A DNA stretch of 64,000 nt from Gnetum montanum (GCA_015680685.1 MNCI01015933.1:288437-352436), one strand, 5' to 3'; shown: positions 21,310-33,515, counted from the first letter of the stretch. A program made the numbers and translations. Notes: generated by a model from the letters alone, not told the origin.

Positions 21310-22196
21310 TGATGAAGTGCTCATCAGTTGATGCGTCGACTGGGCTACATATACAGGGCTTCGTATACATAGCTGTGTTGACGCATTTGTCCATGCGTCT
21401 ATGTGGCATTATTTATACAGCATCTGTTCTAGCTATAAATAAGTGCACTTCCACCATACTTAGGCATCTATTTAGTAGTTGTAGTGAAGCTCTCGCAATT
21501 TGTTCCCACAAGAGTTAGAATATTTTCCAAGTGCCCGCAACAGGTGTGAGAAAGATGTTTGGCTCTTTATTTGAGAGCTAATGTACTTAAGCCCATTGGT
21601 GTGACTGGCAATAAAGATGAGCTTTTAAAGCATTCCTTGTAGCAATTGGATTTAGTCATTTAAGCATTTAATAGTTTAATATTTCTATGCTTTAATAATT
21701 CCTTAAGTTTTTATTGTTATCACTTTAATCATCATCACTCTTTTATATCTTGTAAAAACCATAAGTACAACCATCTTGAATGTAAACCCAACACTTGGCA
21801 ACCCAATGACGCTTAACATCTAGTAACCTAGTAGTGGTTAGGGGATGCTCAGGATGTACATGGAAGATGGAATCATATGCTTATGCAAGGGAAAGTTAAG
21901 AGATATAATAGGACAATTATAGATTACATAACATTCCATTTCTTACATTTCATTTCAAGAATTAGACTCTAGAAGATAAAGAGAAAAGCCATAAAAATCA
22001 TTTGCCTAAATCTCACTTAATCATTGCATTAGAACATAAAAAGTGAGTTTGGGAAGACAATGACCATTCTAACACAAAGTTTTTCTGGCTAGAGTTTGGT
22101 GTATGCAAGTGCTTACAATCTACAGAATTTGACCGAGTCACGTGTGAACGCTCGTGATTCGTATGGTTAGGTGTAGGGGCACCTCTTCGCTCATCA
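21310..22196 (+). repeat. 3' LTR of element 1
   Basis: 887 bp, TGATGAAGTGCTCATCAG to CGCTCATCA, matching 8845-9745. TATA box in tctagctataaataagtg near 21434. It is followed by gcgca, the near-copy of the 5-bp target duplication. Confidence 0.93.
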
Positions 22197-23259
22197 GCGC
22201 ATATGGAGGGAATTAGACATTAAAAACTAATAATAAATACTTTCTTAATGTGATGAAATAGGTTAAATAATTACTCAAACAAAAGAACACAAGTTTGAGC
22301 TTACATGACTTGGTCATGACTTTTGATGCCCATAGCGAGGCACTAGTCAAGATGTTGACATCTATTCTTGTCAGCAAGGACATCCCTACTAATGAAGAGT
22401 CCATACATGTAGTCATAGTACCCTCTTCATCCAAAAAATCCAAGTCAACATCACTAGTGTTTTGCGACAGAAAAATCAAGGTAATTCCCTAATATTGCAA
22501 AGTAACCAAGATTTCTTTTTTATAATTATATGCATTGTCCAATATAAAGTACGTAGGGTACATGTAGATGACAAGGTAGCAACCAATGTCATACCCTATA
22601 CCATCATTGAATGCCTAGGCCTAGCTAAAAAAATGCAATGTACCTTGAATTTAGCCCTTAGATCCTTTAACAGATCACACATTGTGGTCAAAAGTTCAAT
22701 TTTTTAGATTTTGTGGTAGGGGAGTAATTCCCCACAATGGTAGAAGAGACACTAGGATTCAGCCTTATCCTAGGAGGACCTTGGCTGGTCCAATTACAAG
22801 TTGTGTCTTCACCTATTCACCAAGAAATCCACCTACCTTATGAGAGAGGTGAAATCATTATCCATGGTGAAAGCATGGTCCCCTTAGCTGTTAACAATGT
22901 CAATGTACTGTAAGGGTCTAAAGTGGAGTTTCAAGAAGAAACTCCTATCATCAGTCATGAAATCAAAAAGAATGACATGACCAAAGAAATAGAAACAAAC
23001 AATGATGAATCCATTGATATGTCATGGGAATAACTACCCTTCAACATTTGTAATGAATGTGACAGAGAGTATAAGCTTGGGTAAAATAGATCATACACTT
23101 TTCCTAATCTCTCAAAGATTAGGAAATACTTAGACAAGTGATAGATGGTCCTAATCCTTCCCATACCCTATGCATTCGCAATTGCATGACTTTATGACAT
23201 TCATCACCTAATAACTTGATTTGCACTTTACTTGTTACCATTTCATTTCTCTTAGTTTT
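22197..23259 (+). pseudogene. pol: Tat/Ogre-like gag-protease continuation (X copy 2)
   Basis: This resumes the element broken at 8844. An HDLVMTFDAHSEALVKML segment leads into a retropepsin-like block: VHVDDKVATNVIPYTIIECL, ALRSFNRSHIVV, then ETLGFSLILGGPWL and SSPIHQEIHLPYERGEIIIH. The GRPW motif is degenerate (GGPW) and the active-site DNGS appears as DDKV, so it is not functional. The tail after about 23030 is AT-rich and may be the start of the protease-RT intron typical of Ogre elements. Element 2 interrupts it at 23260. The paralogous copy is 484-960. Confidence 0.75.
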
Positions 23260-24191
23260 TGATGAAGTATCATTGAGTCACTGCGTCAACTGGGTTGTGT
23301 TTACATGGCTGCGTTGACGTGGGCCCATTGACGCGTCCCTTGCATTGACGTGGGCCCATCAACGTAGCACTCCTGCATTGATGTGGCCCCGTTTACGCAG
23401 CCACCTGTCTTGGCCTATAAATAAGAGGGCCTTCCACCTCATTTAGGCATCTTTCAGTTAGTTGTAGCAAAGCTCTTGCAGTTTGTTCCTGTAGGAGATA
23501 GAATATTTTCCAAGTGCCCGCAGCAGGTGTAAGAAAAGTGATTGGCTCTTTATTTGAGCGTTGATGTATCTAAGCCCATTTGCGTGATGGTAATAAAGAC
23601 GAACTATTCAAGCATTCCTTGTAGCATTTGGACTTAGCTATTTTATGCATTCATTAGTTTAATATATCTACACGTTGTTAGTTACATGTTAATTACTTAA
23701 GTTTCTATTATTATCATTTTAATCACTATTGTTCATTCGTAATTTGTAAAGATCATAAGTATGACCATCTCGAACGTAAATCAAACACTTAGTAAACCTA
23801 GTGACACTTAACATCTGGTAACCCAGAAGTGTTAGGAAATGCTTAGAACATGCTCAGAAGATGGGACCGGATACTTATGTTAGGAATAGTTAGAATATAA
23901 GTTAGGATAATTAAAGATTAGATAATAGCTATTCCTTACCTTTCATACCTTAAATTAGACGCCAAAAGATATGCAAAAAAGCTATAAAAATCATTAGCCT
24001 TAGTCTCACTTAACCATCATAAACGGAACATCACAAGTGAGATTAGGAAGACAATGACTGTTCTAATCTAGAGTTTCACTAGTTAGAATCTGGTGTATGT
24101 TAAGTACTTATAGTCTACGGAATTTGACTGGGTCACATGTGAATGCTCGTGATTCGTATGGTTGGGCGTAGGGAAACCTAGCCACTCATCA
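23260..24191 (+). repeat. 5' LTR of element 2
   Basis: TGATGAAGTATCATTGAG to CCACTCATCA. TATA box ggcctataaataagagg near 23413. U3 has repeated gacgtgggcccat/gacgcg blocks. Pairs with 33769-34700, with the same length (932 bp). Confidence 0.94.
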
Positions 24192-24192
24192 T

Positions 24193-24210
24193 TGGCGCCA
24201 TTGTCAGGGA
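24193..24210 (+). other. tRNA-Asp primer-binding site, element 2
   Basis: tggcgccattgtcaggga, one base after the LTR, complements the 3' end of plant tRNA-Asp with three mismatches by eye. This site assigns the element to the Athila-like group. Confidence 0.88.
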
Positions 24211-24359
24211 CTATTAAGTCTTACATGCATCATCTAACCTTAGTGAAATTATCATTCAAGTAATTGGAACGGACCCAGGATAGAGATATTTACGCATGCT
24301 AGGCGGATTAAAGTTAGTAACAAGGTACATCAATTACATGGACCATCTAACGTCCAAGT

Positions 24360-26660
24360 ATGTCTTCTCATAGGAGGAAGATATCCACCCCACTGGTGCC
24401 ACAAGAATGTTGGGTGGTGTACAACCATCCCAATGAGTACGTCCTTGATTTCACGTTCATCCTACATCAGGATGAGCATCTACGATGGCAGGACATGGAG
24501 GGCAATATTATATATCCTCCCGACCGATCAGCTCCTATGATGCTATTTCACAATCTTGGCAGATTGGGCATCCAGAACCTTGGAGCAGAGTATGTCATGG
24601 AGGACCATGAATACCGGGACTATCGTCCCACTGAGGCTCAAAGAGCAAGAGATTAGTAGCAGGTGGACATATATGAATATCTGAAGGGGAAAAAATTTAG
24701 TAACCCCTTATTTTTGCAAGAGATGCTAGATGATGGGGATCCCATATTTCATGACACCCATTCAACCGAACTTCCCCTGGGGCAGCAAGTCCTCCAATCC
24801 ATGATTCATTCCAAGCACCTAGGTGGCCAAGATTTCCAAGGGGATGAAGGGTCACATAGAAAGGATGAACAGGACGGTCAGGATCATCACCAGAGTAGGG
24901 GGAGAGATCATTCTACTTCTTCTCCATCCTCTCGCTCTCCTTCTCCTTCATCCAGCTCAAGCTCAGATCATAACTGAGGTAGGAGGAAGCAAAAGGATGG
25001 GGGTAAAAAGGTTTAGAAGGATCGAAAGGAGAAACAAAAGGAAACATGCGAACCATTCCATGATGCTCGCTAACATGAAAGGAGAGATAGCCGGAATCAT
25101 CATAGACATCATAGTCCTCAGTAGGACTATGATTCAAATGAGCCATTGTTGGCTACTCAGAGTATGATCTAGATCTTTGAGGTAGTTCAAATTCCTAGTA
25201 GGCACATGAAGGATAGCCAGATCAAGCGCATTGCTATGAACAACAACCCCAAATTTGAAGGGGGATACAACTATGATCTGCAGACCCACCTGCAGGTGTT
25301 CCATGACGCTTGCACCCTACAAAACATTGATAATGATTGGAAAAGGCTGAAGCTATTCCCTCGTACACTCATCAAAGAAGCTGAAAGTTGGTATTGGTCC
25401 TTGGAGCCAGAATCAATATGAAGATGGAGTACGATGCTTGAAATTTTCAACGACAAATATCAAACGTACTCTAGAGTGGCGAACCTGAGATGACAGATCC
25501 AAGGATGGAAACAAGGAAATCATGAACCCTTGGATGCCGCCATGAGTAGGTACTACTTATTATTGCATCGGTGCCCTGGTCATGGTTACTCTCAGTAGGC
25601 ACAGCTTTGCCACATCATCGATGGGCTCCATTCTGAAACGCGAAAGACCCTTGGCATGTACGCCCATGGGTGACTGTCAAAGCTAAGGGCCCATTAATTG
25701 CAACGCCTCATTGAGTAGGTGGCCAAGGAGGAAGGAGAACTTAAGAAAAAGGAGAGTGCAGAAGAATTCAACTAGGACCCTTCCCTCAGAAAAAGGGAGG
25801 TCCATTTTTGTGATGAGGAGGAAGAATCATCGTTGGAAGTAGTGGTAAACTGAAAGACTTTGCCGTTACAAAAGTTTACATCTGAAATTTCAGCAAAGGT
25901 GGATAAGATGTGGAACTCTCTGGACGAAAGGGTTCAAAGAGTTTTGAAAATCGCAGAGGAGTCCAAAGCACAAGGTAATGACTGAGATCGGCGCAGGAAG
26001 AAGGAAGCTGAATGTGCACAATATAAGGGAAAGGGCAAGGTTGCTGTAGCAGAGTAGGTTGCAGACTCTGACACCGAGGAGGAAGATGAATGTGACATAT
26101 GCCAATATGAACATCCTAAGGGATGTTGTCCTGTGGTGTCACATCTTCAAGAGTTTGGGGTGTATGCATTGAATCCTCACTTGGCACAAAAGCAAACACC
26201 ATGAAGGTTACCTTATCCACAAGGCAATTCTAGGTGATTCCACCAGTAGTAGCATGGATACTATCCAAGTGGAGCACCACCACAACCATATGAATACTTC
26301 CAACAGTGGTAGCACCCACAAACATGGGGGATGCCACCTCCAAGGTAGCAGTACCCTTACAAATAGCGAGATCCTTATGGGTACTATGTTTAGCAACCTT
26401 TCTCTCTAAGGGACTCTTTCAGCCATGCAGCCTTTCAAAGTCATTACCACCCCCGAAGTACTTTCACCCTCAATCTCCATCACCCCGGGGTGAACACCCA
26501 CACCTCTTTTATCCTCCATCACCTTCTCTGGCCACTCCTCCACCACATCCCACTCTGCTGCCACCTACACCTATGATGCAGGGAGAGATACCACCACAGC
26601 CACAACAACGAAACACTACGAGGGCTGTTAACTTACAGTCGGCACCCTAGCCAAGTGGAC
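24360..26660 (+). pseudogene. gag: Athila-like gag, element 2, mostly readable
   Basis: The ATG at 24360 opens MSSHRRKISTPLVPQECWVV with an intact 98-codon N-terminus including FILHQDEHLRWQDMEG. After one stop a Ser/Asp-rich segment follows (to 24977). The core at 25206-25421 includes KFEGGYNYDLQTHLQVFHDA and KLFPRTLIKEAESWYWSLEP, then GWKQGNHEPLDAAMSRYY and HRCPGHGYS. The knuckle at 26091-26129 reads CDICQYEHPKGCC (CX2CX3HX4C). A proline-rich linker (26306-26650, LPPTPMMQGEIPPQPQ) joins to the protease. This is the best-preserved gag core of the window, but several TAG/TGA stops remain. Confidence 0.87.
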
Positions 26661-26819
26661 CGGAACCCCAGCAATGAAAACGTCCTTTTTTTGGCCCAAT
26701 AATGTGAACATACCCTGACATACACCTGTGTCCATTGCTTTTGAACCTACAAGTGCCTCCACTACTCCTCCACCAGAGAAGCCTCTAAGCCAACAACCAC
26801 AACACTCCAATGTCCAGAC

Positions 26820-27230
26820 GGTCATGCTCACACATGCTGTGACTGACTAGATCAAAGAAGATCACCTTTCCCAGAAATTGACTGATCCGGGAAGCCCCCT
26901 CATCTATCTTCAGGTGGCTAGGAATGAGTCATGCAAAGCTCTTTTGGACTCAGGGTCAGGGGTCAATTTGATCTCTCATGATATGTACAAGAACTAGAAC
27001 TTGGCCCCACTAAAGAAGAGCAACATCCGGCTTGAGTTAGTAGACCAGTCCATCATTATTCCCTTGGGATTAATGGAGGACATTGTGACCATCGTCTATG
27101 GGTGGTCCTACCCTACTAATTTCCTAGTCATCCATGTAGAGAATTGCAAGGGAAAATTCTCAATCATCATGGGAAGGGCTTGGCTAAGCACGGTGGACAC
27201 ATGATTAGGCCTCCGTGATCTATCCCTTGA
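26820..27230 (+). pseudogene. pol: Retropepsin domain, element 2
   Basis: VMLTHAVTD, then LLDSGSGVNLIS with the catalytic Asp-Ser-Gly, IRLELVDQSIIIPLGLMEDI, and FSIIMGRAWLSTVDT, which keeps the Trp lost in element 1. Stops lie at the Trp of KNxNLAP (tag at 26996) and within the lead. Otherwise colinear with 12370-12778. Confidence 0.87.
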
Positions 27231-27739
27231 AATTTCCAAGGAAAATCCTTTTGAGAAGGTCGAGAAGAAGCATGTTCCATGCATTGCGTATAGTGACTCA
27301 GGGTGCAACTGTGTGCAACAACTATGGTCTGCTAACTGGATATATTCAAGCATGCAGTCGGTGTATTGAGGAATCACCTGTTCAGCAGTGCCTGTACATA
27401 GTAGCCACTAACCAAGAAGGCACCCAGTGGCTGATAGCTGATGCTAGTAGCACATTGTACATGGATCCATCCAAGGGGCTTGTACAAGCCTACATCGACA
27501 ACAGAGATGAAATGAAAGAGATTCATCAAAAGGTCACCATTGTTGATGACCAAGATGACTAGGGAAAGCTTGAAATCCCTGAGAGCTTCAAACAAGAACC
27601 CTTTGAGTTAAAATCTTTACCGGCTTACTTAGAGTATGCATTTTTTCACAATGGCAAGCCAGTAATCATTAATGCCAGCCACCCTTGCTCTAGAATAGAA
27701 AAAGAAGTTGCTGAAGGTGGCAAACAAATGGGTTGCTGC

Positions 27740-28660
27740 ATCCGCATGGTCATATCCTGAGTTGACTGGAGTTGATCCTAGGGTCTGCCAGCATCGGTTC
27801 TATCTTGACCCCTCCATGAAGCCACGATGATAGCCACAAAGATAGTTGAATCCCAAATTGAAGCAGGTTGTAAGAGATGAAATTGAACAATTGATTAAGG
27901 TGGGATTCATTTATTCTGTCGTCGATAGCGAATGGGTTAGCCCACTCGTTATCTTGCCCAAGAAAGATGGCAAGTGGAGGGTCTATATTGACTTCCAGTT
28001 GCTCAATATGGTGACCTTCAAGGATCACTTCCTGCTCTCATTTGTGGACTAGGTGTTGGACACCATAGCAGGGCACCGCTACTACAACTTTTTGGATGGT
28101 TATAGTGGTTATAACCAAATCCAAATAGCACCATAAGATCAGGCCAAAACTACTTTCATGAGTCTGTGGGGGACTTTCACATACAAGAAGATGCCCTTTA
28201 GCCTGTGCAATGTGTCCGCTATGTTCCAACGTCTTGTCCTAAGCATTTTTCAAGAAAAAAATTGGCAATGGTGTGGAAGTCTTTATGGATGACTTCTCTA
28301 CCTATGGGGCCACGTTCGAGCAAGCCTTGGACCATCTTGAGTAGGTTCTCAAATGGTGTGTAGACGCCAATCTATAGCTTAATTGGTAGAAAAGCCATTT
28401 GATGGTCCAAGAAGGCATTGTGTTGGGGCATTGCATCTCACAAACAGGGATCAGTGTTGATCCTGAAAAGATAAGGGTTATCAAAGAAATCACCCATCAA
28501 CCAAGTACTGTAAAAGATGTTTGATCATTCCTTGGACACACTGGTTACTACCGGTGATTCGTTGAAAAATTCTCGAAGATCACCAAGCCGTTGGTAGAGC
28601 TGACAAAGAAGGATGGTCTGTTCATCTGGACCAAGAAGTGCGAATCTCCATTCCAAGTGC
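27740..28660 (+). pseudogene. pol: Reverse transcriptase domain, element 2
   Basis: PKLKQVVRDEIEQLIKVGFI and SVVDSEWVSPLVILPKKDGK give the standard gypsy lead; WRVYIDFQLLNMVTFKDHF, FLDGYSGYNQIQIAP with the catalytic Asp, and VEVFMDDFSTYG with the FMDD motif follow. A six-base A run (28255-28260) shifts frame between SIFQEK and IGNG. Stops occur at Trp/Gln codons (28050, 28134). The WRVYIDF and KKDGK motifs are better conserved than in element 1. Confidence 0.9.
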
Positions 28661-29082
28661 TAAAACAGAAACTCATAGACACTCCAGTTCTACGAGCCCC
28701 TGATTGGTCCAAACCTTTCCACATTATGACGGATGCATCCAAATTCACCATGGGAGCCATGCTTACACAGTGTGACGATCAAAAATTTTCTTATTATATC
28801 CACTATGCAAGCCATAGTATTGTGGGTGCTTAGTTGAACTACACCACCATCGAAAAGGAAGTAATGGTGGTGGTGTTCGCCTTGGATAAATTCTGACACT
28901 ATGTGCTCGGATACAAGGTGTTTGTGCATACTGACCATAGTGCTATCCGGTTCCTAATGAACAAACCAACGGTGAGCCCTCACATTATCCGATGGCTGAT
29001 GATTCTTCAGGAGTTTGATCTTACCATGGTAGACATAAAGGGGACTGAGAATGTGGTTGTTGACCACTTGTCTCAGTTGTGA
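28661..29082 (+). pseudogene. pol: RNase H domain, element 2
   Basis: APDWSKPFHIMTDASKFTMG with the first catalytic Asp, NYTTIEKEVMVVVFALDKF with Glu, and VFVHTDHSAIRFLM. It ends at TENVVVDHLSQL followed by TGA. Stops at 28831 and near 28893 interrupt an otherwise colinear domain. Confidence 0.9.
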
Positions 29083-29274
29083 TGGGATGACGCAGAAGAG
29101 GAGGAGCCCTTATCTGACCAATTTCTAGATGAACTCCTTTTCACAGGAATGGTTGATCCTCAAGCAACCAAGGAATCCCCTTGGTTCAACCGTATCCTCA
29201 CCTACCTTACAACCCAAGTGCTACCTAAGGAGTGGAACCATTGGCAGAAATAATAGTTTCTCCATAAGGCCAAG

Positions 29275-30245
29275 NTCTTCAGGGATGCACAATGGTTCGC
29301 CCGCTCTTGCGAACGATGCCAGAGGGATGGTGGGATGACAACATGGTTAGAGGGACCTCAATAGTGGATCCAGCCACTAGAGCCCTTTGACATTTGGGGC
29401 ATCAACTTCATGGGATCCATCACACTAGTGTCAAACGGAAAGGCATATATCATCGTGGCTGTGGACTACTGTACGTCGTCATCGTCGACTGTTCATCCAA
29501 CACCACCACACGATTTGTCCAACAAAAAATTCTTAATAAGTTTGGAGTGCCATGTGCACTCATTTTAGATAATGGAACTCATTTTACGGGTGTCACTTTT
29601 CTAAAACTCATGCAACACTTAGGGGTAACACATAAATTCACAACTCCCTATCCCCCCCAAGCCAACGAGCAAGCTGAAGTCACCAATAGGGAGATCACCA
29701 AGATCCTTACCCGAGCCATCAACAAGTACAGGAGGGATTGGAGCACTAACCTTAACGATGCCCTATGGGCCTATCGCTCCACTTGGAAACTTCCTGTAGG
29801 GTACTCTCCTTATGAGTTAGTGTACGAAAAGTTGCCAACACTTCCAATTCAAGCCAAACTCTGCATACTATCCACTGCCAGTGACTTAGCCCTTGACCTA
29901 CCACTAGCACAACGTGAACGACTGATCAATCTAAGTGTGCTAGATGAGAACTGATTAGTGGCCCTATCCTCCAATGAGATCCATAAGGCTTACAATAAAA
30001 AATGGCATGATTTGTGGATTTGGAAGGTCTCGTTCAGATGTGGTGACAAAGTACTATATTGGAACCCCTCACATGTATCCCAACTGACCAAGTTTCAAAC
30101 ATTATGGGAGGGACCTTACATTGTCTTTGAAACCTTCCCATCTGGGGCCTTGCTCATTCACAAACCTACGGACGTCACCAAAACATAGTTAGTCAACCGC
30201 CAACAACTGAAACCTTTCTGTGAACTCCACTCAGCCAGTGCAACC
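29275..30245 (+). pseudogene. pol: Integrase domain, element 2, zinc finger missing
   Basis: The sequence jumps at the ambiguous base 29275 from the pre-integrase linker directly to FRDAQWFARSCERCQRDGGM, so the HxxxH half of the HHCC finger is absent (about 200 bp compared with 14830-15030). The core Asp lies in IWGINFMGSI changed to Asn; the second Asp (LILDNGTHF) and the Glu (VTNREITKIL) are intact in a long open stretch, 29480-29950. The C-terminal segment 29958-30188 includes NKKWHDLWI and FQTLWEGPYIVFETFPSGAL. A small deletion near 29470 also removes the KWAE segment. This copy cannot make active integrase. Confidence 0.88.
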
Positions 30246-31848
30246 ACCTCATCATCACTAGGTCAACCACGCTCCATTTTTCATGTCTCCTCCTTTCCAC
30301 CTAGTCATGGGGGAGACTGTCATCCCTGCTGATCCATTCTACTACACCCCTTGCCATTTTGTCATTTTTTGTTTTCCACTTTTTTTTTCACCATCGTTTA
30401 TCCGTTTGCCACTTCTTTGTATATTTTGTTTAATTTCTTTACTTATTTTTCAGTTTTTTCATCTTTCATTTCTTCATGCATGTTTTATTTTTTTATTTTT
30501 ATTTTTCTATTTTTTTTTGTGATGTCGGGTGCGGATGATTTTCATTGCGATGGGTAATGTGTACTCGTCCACCTAGTTGTCTAGTTCCTACCCTCGTATG
30601 GTTTCCTTTTGGACTTTACATCTACTTTCCACTCATAAATTTGACAGTGAGGTCATGTCATCCACCCATTCACCCACTCCATGGTTTCCCTTATGTTACG
30701 CACATGTAACCCCTTACCTTAACAACATTTTAATTAATGTGTGACTTATGTCATTCCTAGACTGAGGGATGACCCAATGGTTTGAATCAGGTGTGACTTC
30801 AAAGGGAACACTTTATTCATTGTCCTATTCTGTTCCCTGGGTTGCCAATGTGCCCTTACGGATTTCCTCCCACTCCAAATCTCTCTCCACGAAAGCTTCT
30901 GGGTAGTTCAACCTTGCATGGTGTGGTCCTCTCTGAATAAGAAAAAAAACAAAAAAATGAGGATTCAAAGCACACTCCTTGGTTGGATGCATGCAAACAC
31001 ACATGGGTCTTCGTATGGTGTGGTTCCCTCACACAAAAGAAAAGAAACAAACAAGGACTCGCAGGGGAATTCAAAGCACACCCCTTAGACCACCTCTCAT
31101 GGCCCACACACACTAGTTATGGGGCTTCCTTGGTTGCCTCTAACTTGGCCCCGTTCACTTCCTTCTTCTCATGTTTGTTGGACTAGTGGTTCTCTGTGGG
31201 ATCATTCTTGCTTCCTTGGGGGATGGACAGGACTTCATCTATTGCTGCGATGTCACTGAATGCGGATGGTTTGGGTCTGAAATTTGAAACGGTTCTACCG
31301 GGTCACTTAACCACATCTCCACATGGGGTTTCCTGTGGCCGACGATCGTACTACCATTCTCTCATCTCTCTCTCCTCATCCAGTTCTCTTTGCCACTCAC
31401 CTCACTACATGTTTTATGTTGTGTAAGTGTGTCATGGTATCCATGGGCTTTCCATGCCTTGGCAGGATCTCTTGGGTTAGAGTCTTACCTAGTGTGCACC
31501 ATTTCTTGGCCCCGGGGCCCACAGACCCCGATGTTGAGGGCTCTGCAGGGGCTACTAAGGCTATGTCCTACTATGGGGAGGACCCACCTGCATTTCCTTG
31601 GTCCCACTTGTTAAGTTTCCCACCCTTTGGATTTTCGGGTTGACTAGTTTTCGGAACCCATTGCTCGATTTATTTCCCGCGGAGTTCTTTTTGAGTCCTG
31701 TTCTCCTATTTTTGTCTCTTTTTAATGTTTAATCCCCTTCCTCATGTCCTTAGCCATGTCTAGGCCCTTCACGTGCTTCAACTACCTCAATTTGGAGTTC
31801 AAATTCTTTGTTTCAGGCTTTTTATAGGTTGGTCAACGGGTGCACCCC
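30246..31848 (+). other. 3' non-coding spacer of element 2
   Basis: Homologous to the element 1 spacer. It has a PPT-like tagtcatgggggaga (30303-30317), a long T-rich run (30350-30520), caaagcacactcctt (30966-30980) and caaagcacacccctt (31072-31086) repeated about 106 bp apart, and a long stretch in common with 16880-17460. I see no coding region: the open frames here have no motifs and differ between copies. Confidence 0.7.
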
Positions 31849-31942
31849 CCTACGTCAACGCGGCCCCGTCGACATAGTGACTGCGTATACGTGGCCACGT
31901 ATACATGGCCCTATTGATGCAGCGCCTAACCCCTATATATAC
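31849..31942 (+). promoter_or_regulatory. Internal LTR-U3-like promoter module, element 2
   Basis: tacgtcaacgcggccccgtcgac is followed by the perfect 20-bp palindrome gtatacgtggccacgtatac (31885-31904) and, 30 bp on, by TATA (tatatata, 31934-31941). The solo LTR at 58419 carries the nearly interchangeable palindrome ggccacgtatacgtggcc (58452-58469) in its U3. The module is in the same orientation as the LTR promoter and lies ahead of the ORF3 remnant. Confidence 0.6.
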
Positions 31943-32102
31943 CCCACCACACTTCTTCATTTTTCATCATTTGGAGTCCAAACTAAGGGGAGTTTTTGTT
32001 GTTTTTTCTGCCTAACCCTTCCCACCGCACCTACATTCTGTTGTGAGTCCTCCTCAACCGATCCTTACCCTTTTTAGCAACTGAAGGTATGCTCTCAGTT
32101 GT

Positions 32103-32122
32103 GGGGGGGGGGGGGGGGGGGG
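32103..32122 (+). repeat. G20 homopolymer
   Basis: An unbroken run of about 20 G at the position homologous to the 15-G run of element 1 (17926-17940), within the putative leader intron. The true length is uncertain because assembly of such runs is unreliable. Confidence 0.8.
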
Positions 32123-32289
32123 TGGTGGTACCTTTGTGAACCTAAATATAACTAATTAATTAATTAATTAATTTGTTAATTACAAAAACTTTGGCCCTAA
32201 CCCCTAACTTAATGCTCCGGGAAATTTAACAGTGTGCCTATGCCATTAACATAACTTGGCCAAACTGAGAAAGTATATACAGTGTGCCC

Positions 32290-33515
32290 CAATTGCATCA
32301 TGGTGAGAAATGATGAAAGAAAAAACTCCTACTACCACATAGACAGAGGAGGTATCCCAATTGAGATCTCAGCTTACTGACCCAGCCATCCTCGACCATG
32401 AAATCACCAGAGATAAAGCTTTTCAATAGCTTCATCTTAAACTCCAGGTCGTTGAGGATGAACGAGAGACGATGATCCTAGACAAGTCCATAGCAGATGC
32501 TCGAGCGTATCACTTGAAGAAGGACTTGGTGGAGGTTCATCAGAAGTTCATCACCTGCGCAATGTTGGAGCAGAAAATGCACACATGAAGGATTTCATCC
32601 ACTAACAGCAGGAGGAGCTAGCCAGGGTGAACGCAGACATAAGAAGGTTGGAAGCTGAGAATAGGAATCTATTAATGGAGGAGGTTCGAGCATTGCGACA
32701 AAATTCTACAATCGAGATTTCAGCTTGGAAAAACGAGGCCTTGAAATTTGAAAAAGTTAAGAATTATTATAGGGACCAAGTGGGATTGTAAAAGGAGGTA
32801 AATGAGAAGCACATTTAGGTGGCTAAAGCCAAGATGAACCAAGCGCTCTAGCAGCTTCGAGAGGGAGGCGATGCATGGCACCCCATCTTTGATGGGTTGA
32901 ATGCCTACAACAAAGCAAAAATTTGCCTAAAGGAGCTGCAAATTGAGGAAATGACAGAATACATGGAGCTGGCCAACCTTTGATATGCAAACCTGGCTAT
33001 GTTCACAGCTGGCAGATCATGGTCAGAGTTAGAGAAGCAAGTGGCCACCTCGTATTCTCTATACGAGGGTGAGTTTCAGGTGCACAAGGCAAAAAAATAG
33101 AAGCTGGCAACAGCAAGCTCAGAAATCGAGATCCTCTGCCCAAGCTTTGAAGGACAACGTATAGTCACAGAGGACCTGGTCCAAAGAATGAATGACTACC
33201 AGCAGCTGTAGGCATCAATCCAATCATTCAACATTGAATGTAAGCAATTCACAGCTTGGTTTGTTAATTTAAAAGAACTCTTTCCAGCACTACCATGCCC
33301 TTGGGAAGTTCCAACTCTAGCACACATTGGAGAAGCTACTTGGACTGTGAACGACCCCAGAAGCAAAGAAAAAAAGATGAGGGCTCTCTTGGAGGCTTTC
33401 TAGCTACCTCCAGAAGTTGCAGCTACCGTAGGTCAACCATCATTCATGCTGCCACCAACGCATGGGCCAGAGGCTAGAGAAGGACCATCAGAACCACTGC
33501 CCCCAAGGACAATGT
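32290..33515 (+). pseudogene. ORF3 remnant of element 2 (coiled-coil part only)
   Basis: Colinear with 19120-21063 of element 1, but the Transposase_32-like half and part of the linker are deleted. What remains reads in pieces as a Leu/Glu/Lys-rich coiled coil ending in LKELFPALPCPWEVPTLAHI and KMRALLEAF followed by a Pro-rich tail. Stops and frameshifts are frequent. It lies between the G20 tract and the polypurine tract. Confidence 0.65.

Larger units (their letters stand above)
8845..22196 (+). mobile_element. Element 1: near full-length Athila-like Ty3/gypsy retrotransposon
   Basis: The 13.35-kb element has LTRs at 8845-9745 and 21310-22196, a degenerate tRNA-Asp primer site, gag, protease, RT, RNase H and integrase in gypsy order, a long 3' region with an extra ORF, and a G-rich polypurine tract. 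Target duplications are gcaca (8840-8844) and gcgca (22197-22201), differing at one CpG-type position. Removing the element joins two parts of the host X element in a sensible reading (ILAH/MEGIR). The tRNA-Asp primer site and the additional 3' ORF are established traits of the Athila lineage. All coding regions contain stops, so it is immobile. Structure and divergence suggest it is older than element 4. Confidence 0.92.

Noticed and set aside
24193-24210. tRNA gene at the tRNA-like primer sites
   Set aside because: Only 18 bases complementary to the tRNA-Asp 3' end are present; no cloverleaf around them.
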